33,341 bases of DNA from Candidatus Cacconaster caballi (GTDB taxonomy: Bacteria > Bacteroidota > Bacteroidia > Bacteroidales > UBA932): NCBI GenBank assembly GCA_018065695.1, contig JAGHST010000050.1:1-33341 (forward strand). Reading direction: 5' to 3'. Positions 25,019 to 33,116 of this stretch are shown here, one piece after another; position 1 is the stretch's first letter, and each line of letters begins with the position of its first letter. The position numbers were made by a program, and so were the translations under genes. Below the pieces are notes generated by a model. It made no database searches. It was not told the origin of the DNA and was given only the letters and a program-made list of their open reading frames with translations.

Positions 25019-25102
25019 GCCCGGATGGCGGAATCGGTAGACGCGCTGGTCTCAAACACCAGTGGCCGCAAGGCTGTGCCGGTTCGACCCCGGCTCCGGG
25101 TA
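25019..25102 (+). tRNA. tRNA-Leu (anticodon CAA)
   Basis: An 84-base class II tRNA. The acceptor stem 25019-25025 pairs with 25095-25101, with the first pair a G-U. A D-arm (GCG...CGC), the anticodon arm CTGGT-CTCAAAC-ACCAG with anticodon CAA, a long variable arm with a GGCC/GGCT stem, and a T-arm GCCGG-TTCGACC-CCGGC follow. The long variable arm and the CAA anticodon agree on leucine (UUG codon). The discriminator base is A, as required for leucyl-tRNA synthetase. CCA is not encoded (ACTT follows), as is common in Bacteroidetes, so it must be added enzymatically. Confidence 0.95.
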
Positions 25103-25111
25103 CTTCTTATT

Positions 25112-25133
25112 AAGGGGGCTCTGCCCCCTTTTA
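25112..25133 (+). terminator. Terminator after tRNA-Leu
   Basis: An 8-pair G/C-rich stem (25112-25119 with 25123-25130) with a TCT loop starts nine bases after the tRNA and ends in a short T-rich tail (TTTTATT). Confidence 0.75.
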
Positions 25134-25159
25134 TTGTGTCCCTGCGGACACAAACTTTT
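25134..25159. terminator. Second hairpin shared with the converging lipoprotein gene
   Basis: An 8-pair stem (25134-25141 with 25146-25153) with a CTGC loop. On the plus strand it is followed by ACTTTTT, and on the minus strand by TAAAAGG after the gene that ends at 25168. It directly follows the tRNA terminator, so together the two hairpins insulate the tRNA from the converging gene. Confidence 0.6.
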
Positions 25160-25167
25160 TATCACAT

Positions 25168-25947
25168 TCAGATATTGGCTTTGGCCCAAGCGTAGATGAG
25201 GAAGTTCCTGTCGGAATTCCAAGCCTCCTGATAGCAGCGGGCTATTTCGGCCAGGAAGGCGAGCGAGCGTCTGCCGTCTTCGCTGTAGCCCACATCAGCA
25301 GTGCCGCCTGCAGCATAGTACATCTCGCGGGTTGTAGAGCAGATACGGGCATATCGGCCGGAATTTTCAGTGCACTGATCGTTTGTCATATGAAGATAGT
25401 ACTGAAGCTGCTCTTCCGTGCAGTGTTTGTCCCACGCTTTGTAAAGAGAGTCCGCCACATAAACCGTGATACCGTCCTTGAAAACGTATGGCTCGTAAAA
25501 CGTTGCCTCATACATATCTTCATATACGACTCCTGCTACGGCGAATTGAGCACCGCTCTGCCACTTGATGAACTTGCGTATCTTCTCGACATTCTCGAAT
25601 TCGATATTCCCGGTGACGTCATACACTGCATTCACAATCCATTTGGCGAGTTTCTCCGCAGAGGGATTGAGCATATAGACAAGACCTTTCTTGGGCTGAT
25701 TGATATATTTGTCAACACCTGTGTAATATTCCCAAAGCTGGACAGGATATCCTTCCCAGCCGGGAAGATCTTCACGGGTCTCCAGAAGAGTGCCCTGCAT
25801 ATATGCAGCATCAAGCACCTCCTGGCAACGGGATGTGAGAACTTCTAGAGAATCAGTGTAATACTTTTTCACCTGAGGGGCAATTTTCGGTCCGCCGCAA
25901 CCGGCCAGCAAAGCCGCAGCAACGATGAGAACAGCTATTCTTTTCAT
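25168..25947 (-). CDS. Lipoprotein of unknown function
   Basis: 259 residues from the ATG at 25947, chosen because it gives a standard lipoprotein signal (MKRIAVLIVAAALLAGC, Cys17) and lies about 33 bases below a perfect -7 element. An in-frame ATG at 25959 adds only four residues. The mature protein has no motif I recognise. It is predicted mixed helical, rich in Tyr, Trp and Glu, with an EEQLQYYLHMTNDQCTEN segment and a C-terminal AWNSDRNFLIYAWAKANI. Two spaced cysteines (in RYARICS and ARCYQEAW) could form a disulfide. It is a single-gene unit between the tRNA and the efflux operon, separated from tolC by 142 bases. No function is offered. Confidence 0.75.
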   Translation of the reverse strand: MKRIAVLIVAAALLAGCGGPKIAPQVKKYYTDSLEVLTSRCQEVLDAAYMQGTLLETREDLPGWEGYPVQLWEYYTGVDKYINQPKKGLVYMLNPSAEKLAKWIVNAVYDVTGNIEFENVEKIRKFIKWQSGAQFAVAGVVYEDMYEATFYEPYVFKDGITVYVADSLYKAWDKHCTEEQLQYYLHMTNDQCTENSGRYARICSTTREMYYAAGGTADVGYSEDGRRSLAFLAEIARCYQEAWNSDRNFLIYAWAKANI

Positions 25948-25980
25948 AATATTCCACATTGAATTTTTCAGTCCTGACAA

Positions 25981-25988
25981 CAAACTTA
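25981..25988 (-). promoter_or_regulatory. -7 element of the lipoprotein gene
   Basis: TAAGTTTG on the minus strand (25988-25981) is a perfect TAnnTTTG. It lies 33 bases before the ATG at 25947 and supports that start over the upstream TTG at 25983, which would fall inside the element. A -33 TTG at the right distance is not clear. Confidence 0.5.
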
Positions 25989-26089
25989 CAAAAAACTTCC
26001 GACTTTACATGAAAAAGTCTGATGGCGGCTCCGGGCTGACTGGCATAGACAAGAAGATAGATATCAGGACAATTCAGGATTGATGCCCG

Positions 26090-27448
26090 CTAACGGTGAG
26101 TGCCATACCTGCGCTTGTAGGCACTGACAGCTTTGCGGTGCTCTATGCAGTCATCGATGTATTGTTCCGCAGCGTTGCGGTATTGCAGTTCGGCCTGAAG
26201 GAGATCCGAGAGTGTTGAACGTCCTGCTTTGTAACTGCCCTCGCAACGCCAAAGTTGTGTCTGAGCATCGTCCATCAGTGATTTTGACATTTCCGCCTGA
26301 CTTTGCGCAGTCTCGATGGCGAGGAAAAGCTGATGCTTCTGTAGTTCCAGCTGAGCTTCAAGATACACCTTCTCGTTGCGTACTTTCTCTATTTCGTAAT
26401 CCATCCTGCGCGCCCTTTCCGCAGCCTTGCCTATGCCTGTGAGTGGAATCTTGACCGAAATAACGCCCATTCCGTTGAACTGTCCGCTGTTCTTGTTCTG
26501 AATGTTGTCATAGGCGTAGAACAGACCTATACCCACTTCCGGCAGGAATTCACCGATAGAAACCCTCTTCTCCAGTTTTTTGGCCTTTTCCTGGATTTCC
26601 AGCAGGCGGGATTCGATTGGCAGGGCGTCACTCTCGGCCACAATGGATTCGACAGATTCAATGCTGTCAAGTTCGCCCGACAGCCGGTAGCTGTCGAGTT
26701 TGAGATATTCGTATTTGAAGCCTATGGCATTGAAAAGGTCCATCTTGGCAAGTTTGAGCCCGTTGCGCAGCTTTACGCGTCCGGACGAGAGTTCCGCCAT
26801 CTTCTGCTTGACATTAACGACGTCTGCGTCGGCCACAAGACCGGCCTCCTGTGCAGAACTTACGAACCTGTAGAGGGAATCTATTACGGCTCCGGCCTTA
26901 TCAAGTGTTGTCATCTTCTCCTGAAGCGCAACCACCAGCCAGTATTTTCCCTCCACTTCTTCACGGATGTCGCGGATTTTCACCTCTGCCTGCAGCTGGG
27001 AGGCCTCAATACCTACAGCGGCCAGCCTGTTGCCGTTGAAAATACGTCCTCCGGCATAGATGGGTTGCATAAGTGACAGTGAGGTTGCGTATCCTTTTTT
27101 CATCGTAGTATATCTCGTCTTCAGCCCGTTTTCGTTCGCCAGATTGACGTAGGCGTTATTGAGCTCCCATGCAAAATCCGATGTGCCGAGGATATCGGTA
27201 GGGCTGATGCTGATCAGGGGTTTCTGCGCGTAATAGCCCAATCCGTAAAGAGATACTGTGGGGAAATACTCCCAGGTCAACTCGCCTTTCAGCGCCTTTG
27301 ATGAGAGGATGTCAAGCCGGGTGTTCTTTACATAGGGGTTGTTGTCTTCGCCCATTCTCAGACAATCTTTCAGAGTCAGGATTTCCTGAGCGGGGGAAAG
27401 TGAACAGATGAATATGGAGGCAAGCAGAAGAATCTTTTTCATACTCAT
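26090..27448 (-). CDS. TolC-family outer-membrane efflux protein
   Basis: 452 residues. A signal peptide of about 21 residues is ended by LSPAQ, and there is no lipobox Cys. Two OEP-type repeats follow with the usual long coiled-coil helices (for example around 180-240 and 360-430). LTLKDCLRMGEDNNP at the start of the mature chain and LSLMQPIYAGGRIFNGN near residue 120 are hallmark TolC stretches. It forms the trimeric outer-membrane exit channel for the RND pump. The ATG overlaps the RND stop in an ATGA arrangement (27445-27448), which indicates translational coupling. It is the last gene of the operon. Confidence 0.92.
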   Translation of the reverse strand: MSMKKILLLASIFICSLSPAQEILTLKDCLRMGEDNNPYVKNTRLDILSSKALKGELTWEYFPTVSLYGLGYYAQKPLISISPTDILGTSDFAWELNNAYVNLANENGLKTRYTTMKKGYATSLSLMQPIYAGGRIFNGNRLAAVGIEASQLQAEVKIRDIREEVEGKYWLVVALQEKMTTLDKAGAVIDSLYRFVSSAQEAGLVADADVVNVKQKMAELSSGRVKLRNGLKLAKMDLFNAIGFKYEYLKLDSYRLSGELDSIESVESIVAESDALPIESRLLEIQEKAKKLEKRVSIGEFLPEVGIGLFYAYDNIQNKNSGQFNGMGVISVKIPLTGIGKAAERARRMDYEIEKVRNEKVYLEAQLELQKHQLFLAIETAQSQAEMSKSLMDDAQTQLWRCEGSYKAGRSTLSDLLQAELQYRNAAEQYIDDCIEHRKAVSAYKRRYGTHR

Positions 27449-30400
27449 TTACTGTTTTTGAAAACCAGCCAGTATGATACCGGCATTACAAGGACGACAA
27501 GGCCGATGGAGAGCATTGTACCGAAACAGATGACCAGCCCCATAGGCATCCACAGAATGTCACCGCTGAGAATCATCGGAAGCACTCCAAGGGCTGTGGT
27601 GCAGGAGGTGAGGAAAATGGGTCGCATTCTCCTCTGGCCGGCAAGAATCGCTGCCTCGCGCACTTCAAATCCCTTTACCGACCTGAGGTACTCGGCATAG
27701 TCGAACATTATTATTCCATTCCTGACGATGATGCCTACAAGGCTGATCAAGCCGAGAACAGCCGGCATCGTGAGATCCATATTGAATGCCCACAGGCCGA
27801 ATGACGCACCGAAGAGGCATAGAGTGCTCAAAAGCATCGTGAGAATGGAGATGCTCCACTTTCTGAAGTGAATCAGAAGGAAGAGAAACAGGATGGCTAC
27901 AGCCGCAATGAAACTCCAGGCAATCTCCGGGAAAACCATATCGTTGGTTTCGCTAAGACCGCCATACGATATTTTTACACCTTCAGGCAGTAGAGGCCTG
28001 ATGTGACCGTTGATATAGCTGTCCACCGACTTCATTGCCACCGGCTGGCTAAGGCCCATCTTCATATTGGCGGAGATGATGATGGATTCTTCCCCTTTAG
28101 TCCTGACAATCAGTGGTTTCTTCCAGCCGGGCGTAATATTGGCAACTTGGTTCAACGGAACATAGACCCCCGGTTTGAGCGAGGGAACAAGCAGACGGCC
28201 CAGGTCGGCATAGTCCATATTATCGTCTATGTTGCTGCCGTACAGATTGATCGGGATTTTCTCACCATCTTCGTATATATTGGCCAGATTCCTTCCGGCA
28301 AGCATACCGTCCAGACTGAGCGAAACCATTGTCTTGTCTATGCCAAGGCGCGCGGCCTCTTCAGGCTGAAGAGAGACATCAACGAAGGCACTCGTCTCAT
28401 CACCTTCGCTGTGGATGTACTTGAGGCAATCGCTCATTCCGTACATAAACCATCTGATGCTGTCGGCGAGAGGCTTGAGTTCTTCGGTGTCTCCGCCTTG
28501 AAGTATTACTTCAATTGAATTGCAATGCTGATAGTCTATCTGCTTGAAATAGATGATGGCACCGGGGAACAGATGTTCATATTTGCTCTCGTATTCCTTC
28601 AGGACCTCTACAGTGGCTGAGGGAGAGACTGTGTTGACAATAAGCTGGGCGACATTGGGACCGGGCAGCAGGGGTGTATAGGTGGCGTGGAAACGTGGGG
28701 CGCTCTCTCCGACGAATGCGGTGACGGATTTTACCCTCGGGTCGGCGCAAAGTATTGCGGAGAGCGAGTCGCTGACACGTTTGGTGTCGCGCAGGGATGA
28801 GTTGTTGTCCAGCACGATTTCGGTGGCGAAACAGTCTCTGCTTGCACCGGGCAGCATCTGGATATTCACCTTCGAGAACATCAGGATGCCGAGCGATATG
28901 GCAATGATGCCGAGAGCAATGGTAAATCCGAAGTGGTTGAAGCAGAAGATCTCGCATCTGTTGTAAAGCTTCTGCATCCTTTCGAAGAACCAGTTCTGGG
29001 CACGTGATGCAAGGGTATCGTCAGAGTGCGCTTTCTTTATGAAGCGTATTTCGAGAGAGGGGACGACAAGCATCGCGTAGGCAAGGGAGCAGGCGAGCGC
29101 TATCGTTATGATCCAAGGGAAAGAGGCTACGAAGTCTCCGAGATATCCGCTTGTGATGTACTTGGTCGGGAAGAACATCGCACTGAGGGCGAAGGTGGCG
29201 ATAAACATCGGCATGAACAGATCCCGGGCGCTTTTCCGTGCCGCTTCAGTTCTGTCTCCGTATCTGCCGAGTCTGTCCATATAGCCGTCCATCGTGATGA
29301 TGGAGTCGTCGACTATCATTCCAAGTACCACTATCAGCGCTGCGAGTGTCACTGTGTTGAGTTCCATTCCTGTCATGTACATCACGGCGAGCGTGACGGC
29401 AACGCAGACCGGTACTCCGGAACCGGCAATCAGGGCCGAGCGGATAGGGAAGAGCATCATCATCACGAAGATGACGACGAGCATCGCTATGAAGAGGTCC
29501 CTTATGAAACTCATTATGGAATCTTCCACGACTTTGGGCTGGTCGGTGATTCGGCTGACATGGACGGAATCCGGAAGGTCGGCTTCGAACTCAATGAGAG
29601 CCTTTTCAACCTCCTGACCGAATTCTACGATATTGTTGTTGTCCCTCATACATACATTGATGACGACGGCGCTGTGGCCGTTGTAGCTTACCGAGGGACT
29701 GTCTTTCTTGAGGCGTCTTTCGACTGTAGCTATATCTTTTAGTCTCAGGTAGTTCCCCATATCGTCACAATATACTATACAGTCTTCTATCTCCTGTTCC
29801 GAGGTGACGGGATTGTCTATGACAATGGGAGAAGTTGCGTAATCGGTATCGAATATTCCGCCGGAAGTGCTTAGGGTGCTGCTTTTGTATTGCAGCATCA
29901 GTGAGGCGGGACTGATGCCGTATGCGGAGAGTCTGTCCGGATCCAGGGTGATTGCAATTTCCTCCGGCTCAGCTCCCAAAACGGTAGCCCGGGCCAATGA
30001 GGGGATATGTCTCAGTCTGGCGCAAAGGTCTTCGGCATATTTTTTTATCTCTGAATTGCCCTTGTCGTCTGATTCCAGAGCGATGAGAAGGGCTGTGGTG
30101 TCGCTGAAATCGTCCAGAACCACCAATGCCATCACTGCGGGAGGCAGTTGCAGTTTGAAAACGTTGAGAGTATGCTTTATCTTGGACCATGTTCCCTCGA
30201 TCTTTTCCATAGGAACTGTGAGATCGATGTAAATATAGCAAATCCCATCCTTGGATACGGATTTGAGAGTCGTCCTGTCAACTTCGGGAAAAGTGCAAAT
30301 CAACTCTTCCAGAGGTTTGGTTATCTGTTTGCTGACCTCTTCAGCCGTTGCGCCGGGATAAACGGCGGCCACAAGCCCCTGCTTTATATGGAATGTGGGC

Positions 30401-30528
30401 AGTTCATCCCTGTTCATTTTGAACAGGCCGATGATGCCTGCCGCTATAACAGCCACAAGAAAAACGTAAATGAATTTTTTGCGCCTGATAGCTCCCGTTA
30501 TTATATCTCTATTGCCTAAAATGCTCAT
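27445..30528 (-). CDS. RND-family multidrug/efflux transporter (AcrB-like)
   Basis: 1027 residues with the 12-span RND layout: a first span near 19-36, two large periplasmic loops (about 40-330 and 560-850), and blocks of spans after each. Key proton-relay acids Asp407 and Asp408 are in GMIVDDSII in the fourth span, the same numbers as in AcrB. The tenth-span region reads GIIVRNGIIMFDYAE, so the residue near the usual Lys is Arg936. MNRDELPTF after the first span is the standard 'ExP' entry to the porter domain. It is predicted to export small molecules by proton antiport through the TolC partner. Genes upstream and downstream each overlap it by 4 bases. Drug type versus metal type cannot be settled, but the heavy-metal (CusA) methionine set is not evident. 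Confidence 0.93.
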   Translation of the reverse strand: MSILGNRDIITGAIRRKKFIYVFLVAVIAAGIIGLFKMNRDELPTFHIKQGLVAAVYPGATAEEVSKQITKPLEELICTFPEVDRTTLKSVSKDGICYIYIDLTVPMEKIEGTWSKIKHTLNVFKLQLPPAVMALVVLDDFSDTTALLIALESDDKGNSEIKKYAEDLCARLRHIPSLARATVLGAEPEEIAITLDPDRLSAYGISPASLMLQYKSSTLSTSGGIFDTDYATSPIVIDNPVTSEQEIEDCIVYCDDMGNYLRLKDIATVERRLKKDSPSVSYNGHSAVVINVCMRDNNNIVEFGQEVEKALIEFEADLPDSVHVSRITDQPKVVEDSIMSFIRDLFIAMLVVIFVMMMLFPIRSALIAGSGVPVCVAVTLAVMYMTGMELNTVTLAALIVVLGMIVDDSIITMDGYMDRLGRYGDRTEAARKSARDLFMPMFIATFALSAMFFPTKYITSGYLGDFVASFPWIITIALACSLAYAMLVVPSLEIRFIKKAHSDDTLASRAQNWFFERMQKLYNRCEIFCFNHFGFTIALGIIAISLGILMFSKVNIQMLPGASRDCFATEIVLDNNSSLRDTKRVSDSLSAILCADPRVKSVTAFVGESAPRFHATYTPLLPGPNVAQLIVNTVSPSATVEVLKEYESKYEHLFPGAIIYFKQIDYQHCNSIEVILQGGDTEELKPLADSIRWFMYGMSDCLKYIHSEGDETSAFVDVSLQPEEAARLGIDKTMVSLSLDGMLAGRNLANIYEDGEKIPINLYGSNIDDNMDYADLGRLLVPSLKPGVYVPLNQVANITPGWKKPLIVRTKGEESIIISANMKMGLSQPVAMKSVDSYINGHIRPLLPEGVKISYGGLSETNDMVFPEIAWSFIAAVAILFLFLLIHFRKWSISILTMLLSTLCLFGASFGLWAFNMDLTMPAVLGLISLVGIIVRNGIIMFDYAEYLRSVKGFEVREAAILAGQRRMRPIFLTSCTTALGVLPMILSGDILWMPMGLVICFGTMLSIGLVVLVMPVSYWLVFKNSK

Positions 30529-31550
30529 TCAGTTGTAACTTTCATTCCTGCTGAAACCTTCTGAAATCCCTCTGTGATGACTTTGTCTCCCTGAGAGAGC
30601 CCTTCGGAGACGATTACGCCTTTGCCGGCGTATCCTCCTGTCTTTATATATGCCTTCTGGACGGTTCCGTCGGCATACAGCCATACGAATTTACCGTTCC
30701 TGTCAAGCTGAACCGCCGATGAGGGAATCACGAGCGTTGTCTCTCCCGGAGCCTGGAATCTGACTTTGACGGCCATTCCGGGCAAGAGTTCCCCGGGAAT
30801 CCTGTCCAGCTTGAGATTGCAGTCGTAACTGTGGGAGAGAGCGGATGAGATGAGGTTCTTGGATATGACTTTAGCCTTCAGGCTCTCTATGCCGAGGGCG
30901 GGGACATCGACAAGGGCCTCACATCCTTGGGTTATGTTGCCTATTTCGTTCTCGTGGACCGGTATCCTGATTTCGAGGCCGTTCATATCGAGGATTGAGG
31001 CAATGCGCTGGGCGATGGCGAGATCTTCGCCTTCATCCGCATATACCGCACTGACAACTCCGGCGTAGGGTGCCTTGACAGAGCAGTCTTCGAGTGATTT
31101 GGATGCGGATTCCATAGCCGCTTCAGCCTGTGCGAGTCTGGTCTTTATCTCCATATACTGGATTTCGGAGATGCTGCCTTGGGGATAGACCCGTGAGGCT
31201 CTGTCGTATGCGTCACGAGCCTGCTCAAAAGAGGCTTTCGCAGCCTTGAAGGCGCTTTCGGCGGTTTGGGATTCGACTTTTGCCAGAATCTGCCCGCTTT
31301 TGACCACATCTCCCTTTCTGACGAAAATTAATACGAGCTTTCCGGAATGAGGGGAGGAGACGCTTGCGGTTCTGGATGGTATCACCGTGCCGATGAAAGA
31401 GAATCTGTCCGGTACCGCTTGCGGAGTGACCTCCGTCACGGTTACTTTTATCTGTTGCTTCTCCGTGCTTCGGCCTTGGTGCAACAGGTCTGCCTTGCAG
31501 GCGACAAGGCAGCTCAGGCTGAGGAATAAGGCGAGTAACTTGCTATTCAT
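30525..31550 (-). CDS. RND periplasmic adaptor (membrane-fusion) lipoprotein
   Basis: 341 residues. A lipoprotein signal ends with SCLVAC (Cys18). The domains are in normal order: a beta-barrel strand (VPDRFSFIGTVIPSRTASVSS), the first lipoyl half (GKLVLIFVRKGDVVKSGQ, about 70-87), a helical hairpin (about 95-155, ESQTAESAFKAAKASFEQARD), the second lipoyl half (SVKAPYAGVVSAVYADEGE) and the beta-barrel/membrane-proximal part (ELLPGMAVKVRF, VIPSSAVQL). It joins the RND pump to the TolC channel. Its stop overlaps the RND start (ATGA), and its ATG overlaps the stop of the small lipoprotein gene by eight bases. Confidence 0.92.
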   Translation of the reverse strand: MNSKLLALFLSLSCLVACKADLLHQGRSTEKQQIKVTVTEVTPQAVPDRFSFIGTVIPSRTASVSSPHSGKLVLIFVRKGDVVKSGQILAKVESQTAESAFKAAKASFEQARDAYDRASRVYPQGSISEIQYMEIKTRLAQAEAAMESASKSLEDCSVKAPYAGVVSAVYADEGEDLAIAQRIASILDMNGLEIRIPVHENEIGNITQGCEALVDVPALGIESLKAKVISKNLISSALSHSYDCNLKLDRIPGELLPGMAVKVRFQAPGETTLVIPSSAVQLDRNGKFVWLYADGTVQKAYIKTGGYAGKGVIVSEGLSQGDKVITEGFQKVSAGMKVTTE

Positions 31551-32061
31551 TTCGTGTGGCTACGCAGTTGACGTTTGATGAAAGTATCTTGCAGGAAGTG
31601 CTTCCGGATTTGAAGGTTCCGTTATATTGCATCTCGAATATTATGGTGTTGCCGTATATGGTTCCTTCTCCTTCAACGCTTACCGGAGTATCGATGGAGG
31701 TGCCCAGTATGCTGAGCTCGTTCATTATGGAGACTGTCCTTTCCACAGGGGAGAGGACAATCCTGCCGTCGCTCAATCTGCCGTTGAATACTACAGGGTT
31801 TCCTCCTGTGATGTTCATTGTGATTACAATTTCATCACCCGCTTTCGGAAGTATCTTCATCTGACCGCTTTCGGGCACAAGGGATGATTTGAACACAGTG
31901 TCTCTTTCCGGCAATATCTCTCCGACTGCCGGCTGATTGCCGAGGATCTCCAGGACACCTCCGTTCTTGAATGAATAACTGCCGCTGACTGCATCAACGG
32001 GACTCTTCTGGCATGCGCAGGCCAAAATGGCCGCGAATATCAATATGTATGCTCGTTTCAT
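31543..32061 (-). CDS. Small lipoprotein opening the RND efflux operon, unknown function
   Basis: 172 residues from the ATG at 32061, which gives a lipoprotein signal (MKRAYILIFAAILACAC, lipid on Cys15 or Cys17). The frame stays open to an upstream TTG, but those bases contain the promoter. The mature part looks all-beta with repeats of short strands (GSYSFKNGGVLEILG, VISMNITGG-like, GTIYGNTIIFEMQY), as in lipocalin-like or DUF-type Bacteroidetes lipoproteins; no exact family is recognised. It overlaps the adaptor gene by eight bases (ATGAATAG), so it is surely cotranslated with the pump. It might sense, bind or hand over the exported compound, but that is inference. Confidence 0.72.
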   Translation of the reverse strand: MKRAYILIFAAILACACQKSPVDAVSGSYSFKNGGVLEILGNQPAVGEILPERDTVFKSSLVPESGQMKILPKAGDEIVITMNITGGNPVVFNGRLSDGRIVLSPVERTVSIMNELSILGTSIDTPVSVEGEGTIYGNTIIFEMQYNGTFKSGSTSCKILSSNVNCVATRNE

Positions 32062-32069
32062 AACTGATG

Positions 32070-32101
32070 CAAATGTACACAATATTAATAAGATTAATCA
32101 A
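32070..32101 (-). promoter_or_regulatory. Promoter of the RND efflux operon, with nearly no leader
   Basis: On the minus strand, TTG (32101-32099) and, after 21 bases, TACATTTG (32077-32070), a perfect TAnnTTTG. The -7 element ends eight bases before the ATG at 32061, so transcripts probably start at, or within a few bases of, the AUG. The -33 part overlaps the last codons of the PI-PLC-like gene. Confidence 0.55.
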
Positions 32102-33102
32102 TCTGTGTTGAAATGGATTTTCGTTGACAATCTGTTGTGATTTATCAATGCTCTCAGCAGTTTGTCGCCACATACCGGGTATTTTCCGCATTTGCTTGCC
32201 CCGGCGAAGTCCATCATGACGATTCCGGCACTTCCGTTCAATCCCTCTATCCATTCGGCTGTCAGACTGTTGACATTCTGTGCGTTTTCCCTGTAATCCG
32301 GGGCTCCGAAAATGCCGGACGTATATCCTGATGCGTGATTTATGCACCACGTTCCGGGTGCCGCTCCGCCGGCGAACTCATTGAGCATATTCCTTATGGC
32401 ATCGAGTTTGTCCTCTTTCCCGTTGGGATCATAGTAGTCCTGAACCCACAGAGCGCCCTCGTTGATTCCTGCCGATTTTTGCAGTCGGATATCTTTGCCC
32501 GAGTACCAGTTGCTGACGAAGGCACCTATTGGGCCATTCTCATATGGGTTGCGTGAGATGAAAAGAATCTTTCCCCGTATCTGTCCTACTGTCAAGTCAG
32601 GCTTGAAGTCTCTGACGACTCTGTTTTCGGGCAGAGAGGAGAGGATATCGTATAAAACCCCGGACCATCTGCTGTCTGCATTGTCGGCCTCTTCCTCGTG
32701 GCGGATCAATACTATTGCAAACTCGGATGGATTGCGGCCCAAAAAGTCGAGAATCGTATCTATGGCATCGGCAAACAGGACATTGGTGTCATAGACATCG
32801 TGGAAAATCTTCATCCGGTTGTCTGCTATCGCCGGTCGGAGGTCGAATGCACGTACTCCATAATTCAGCTGCTCTGAAATCGTCATAGCCTGGGTTCTTG
32901 CGAAAATCTCCACGAAAGGCGTATTGATTGTATATGATGCGGCATCGTGCGAGCCGGGGATTGAAAGTGATGCGACCGGGGTGTCATCCGCCACGGCGGA
33001 AAGCCACCCCGATGAGTCTGTGGCATTATCTCCCAGAATGATTTTCGTGCAGGATGCAGAAAACAGAGCAAATATGAGTGTCAGGTATGTCAGTCTTTTC
33101 AT
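32098..33102 (-). CDS. Phosphatidylinositol-specific phospholipase C X-domain lipoprotein
   Basis: 334 residues from the ATG at 33102 (an upstream TTG adds three residues but overlaps the -7 element). The lipoprotein signal ends in FSASC (Cys18). The bacterial PI-PLC catalytic pair is visible: His52 in IPGSHDAAS and His101 in KIFHDVY, with an AFDLRP strand (Asp87) between them as in Bacillus and Listeria enzymes. A WYSGKDIRLQKSAG and a C-terminal GIVMMDFAGAS strand complete the TIM-barrel. It is anchored in the cell envelope, so it may act on host or diet-derived inositol phospholipids or on glycosyl-PI anchors; Bacteroidetes also make their own inositol lipids. It ends 36 bases before the efflux-operon ATG. 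Confidence 0.85.
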   Translation of the reverse strand: MKRLTYLTLIFALFSASCTKIILGDNATDSSGWLSAVADDTPVASLSIPGSHDAASYTINTPFVEIFARTQAMTISEQLNYGVRAFDLRPAIADNRMKIFHDVYDTNVLFADAIDTILDFLGRNPSEFAIVLIRHEEEADNADSRWSGVLYDILSSLPENRVVRDFKPDLTVGQIRGKILFISRNPYENGPIGAFVSNWYSGKDIRLQKSAGINEGALWVQDYYDPNGKEDKLDAIRNMLNEFAGGAAPGTWCINHASGYTSGIFGAPDYRENAQNVNSLTAEWIEGLNGSAGIVMMDFAGASKCGKYPVCGDKLLRALINHNRLSTKIHFNTD

Positions 33103-33108
33103 ATGTTG

Positions 33109-33116
33109 CAAATTTA
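33109..33116 (-). promoter_or_regulatory. -7 element of the PI-PLC-like gene
   Basis: TAAATTTG on the minus strand (33116-33109) fits TAnnTTTG and ends six bases before the ATG at 33102, again predicting a leaderless or near-leaderless mRNA. No TTG is seen at the usual -33 distance. Confidence 0.45.

Noticed and set aside
25168-25983. A longer start (TTG at 25983) for the unknown lipoprotein
   Set aside because: The TTG lies inside a perfect -7 element and would put 12 residues in front of a standard lipoprotein signal.
26000-26089. Possible terminator after the TolC-like gene
   Set aside because: The G/C-rich patch there forms no clean hairpin with a T run, so the end of the efflux transcript stays undefined.
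29026-29742. A 238-codon plus-strand open frame opposite the RND pump gene
   Set aside because: It is His/Glu/Asp-rich low-complexity protein with no domain, lying wholly antisense to a clear RND gene; it is a by-product of the codon use on the other strand.
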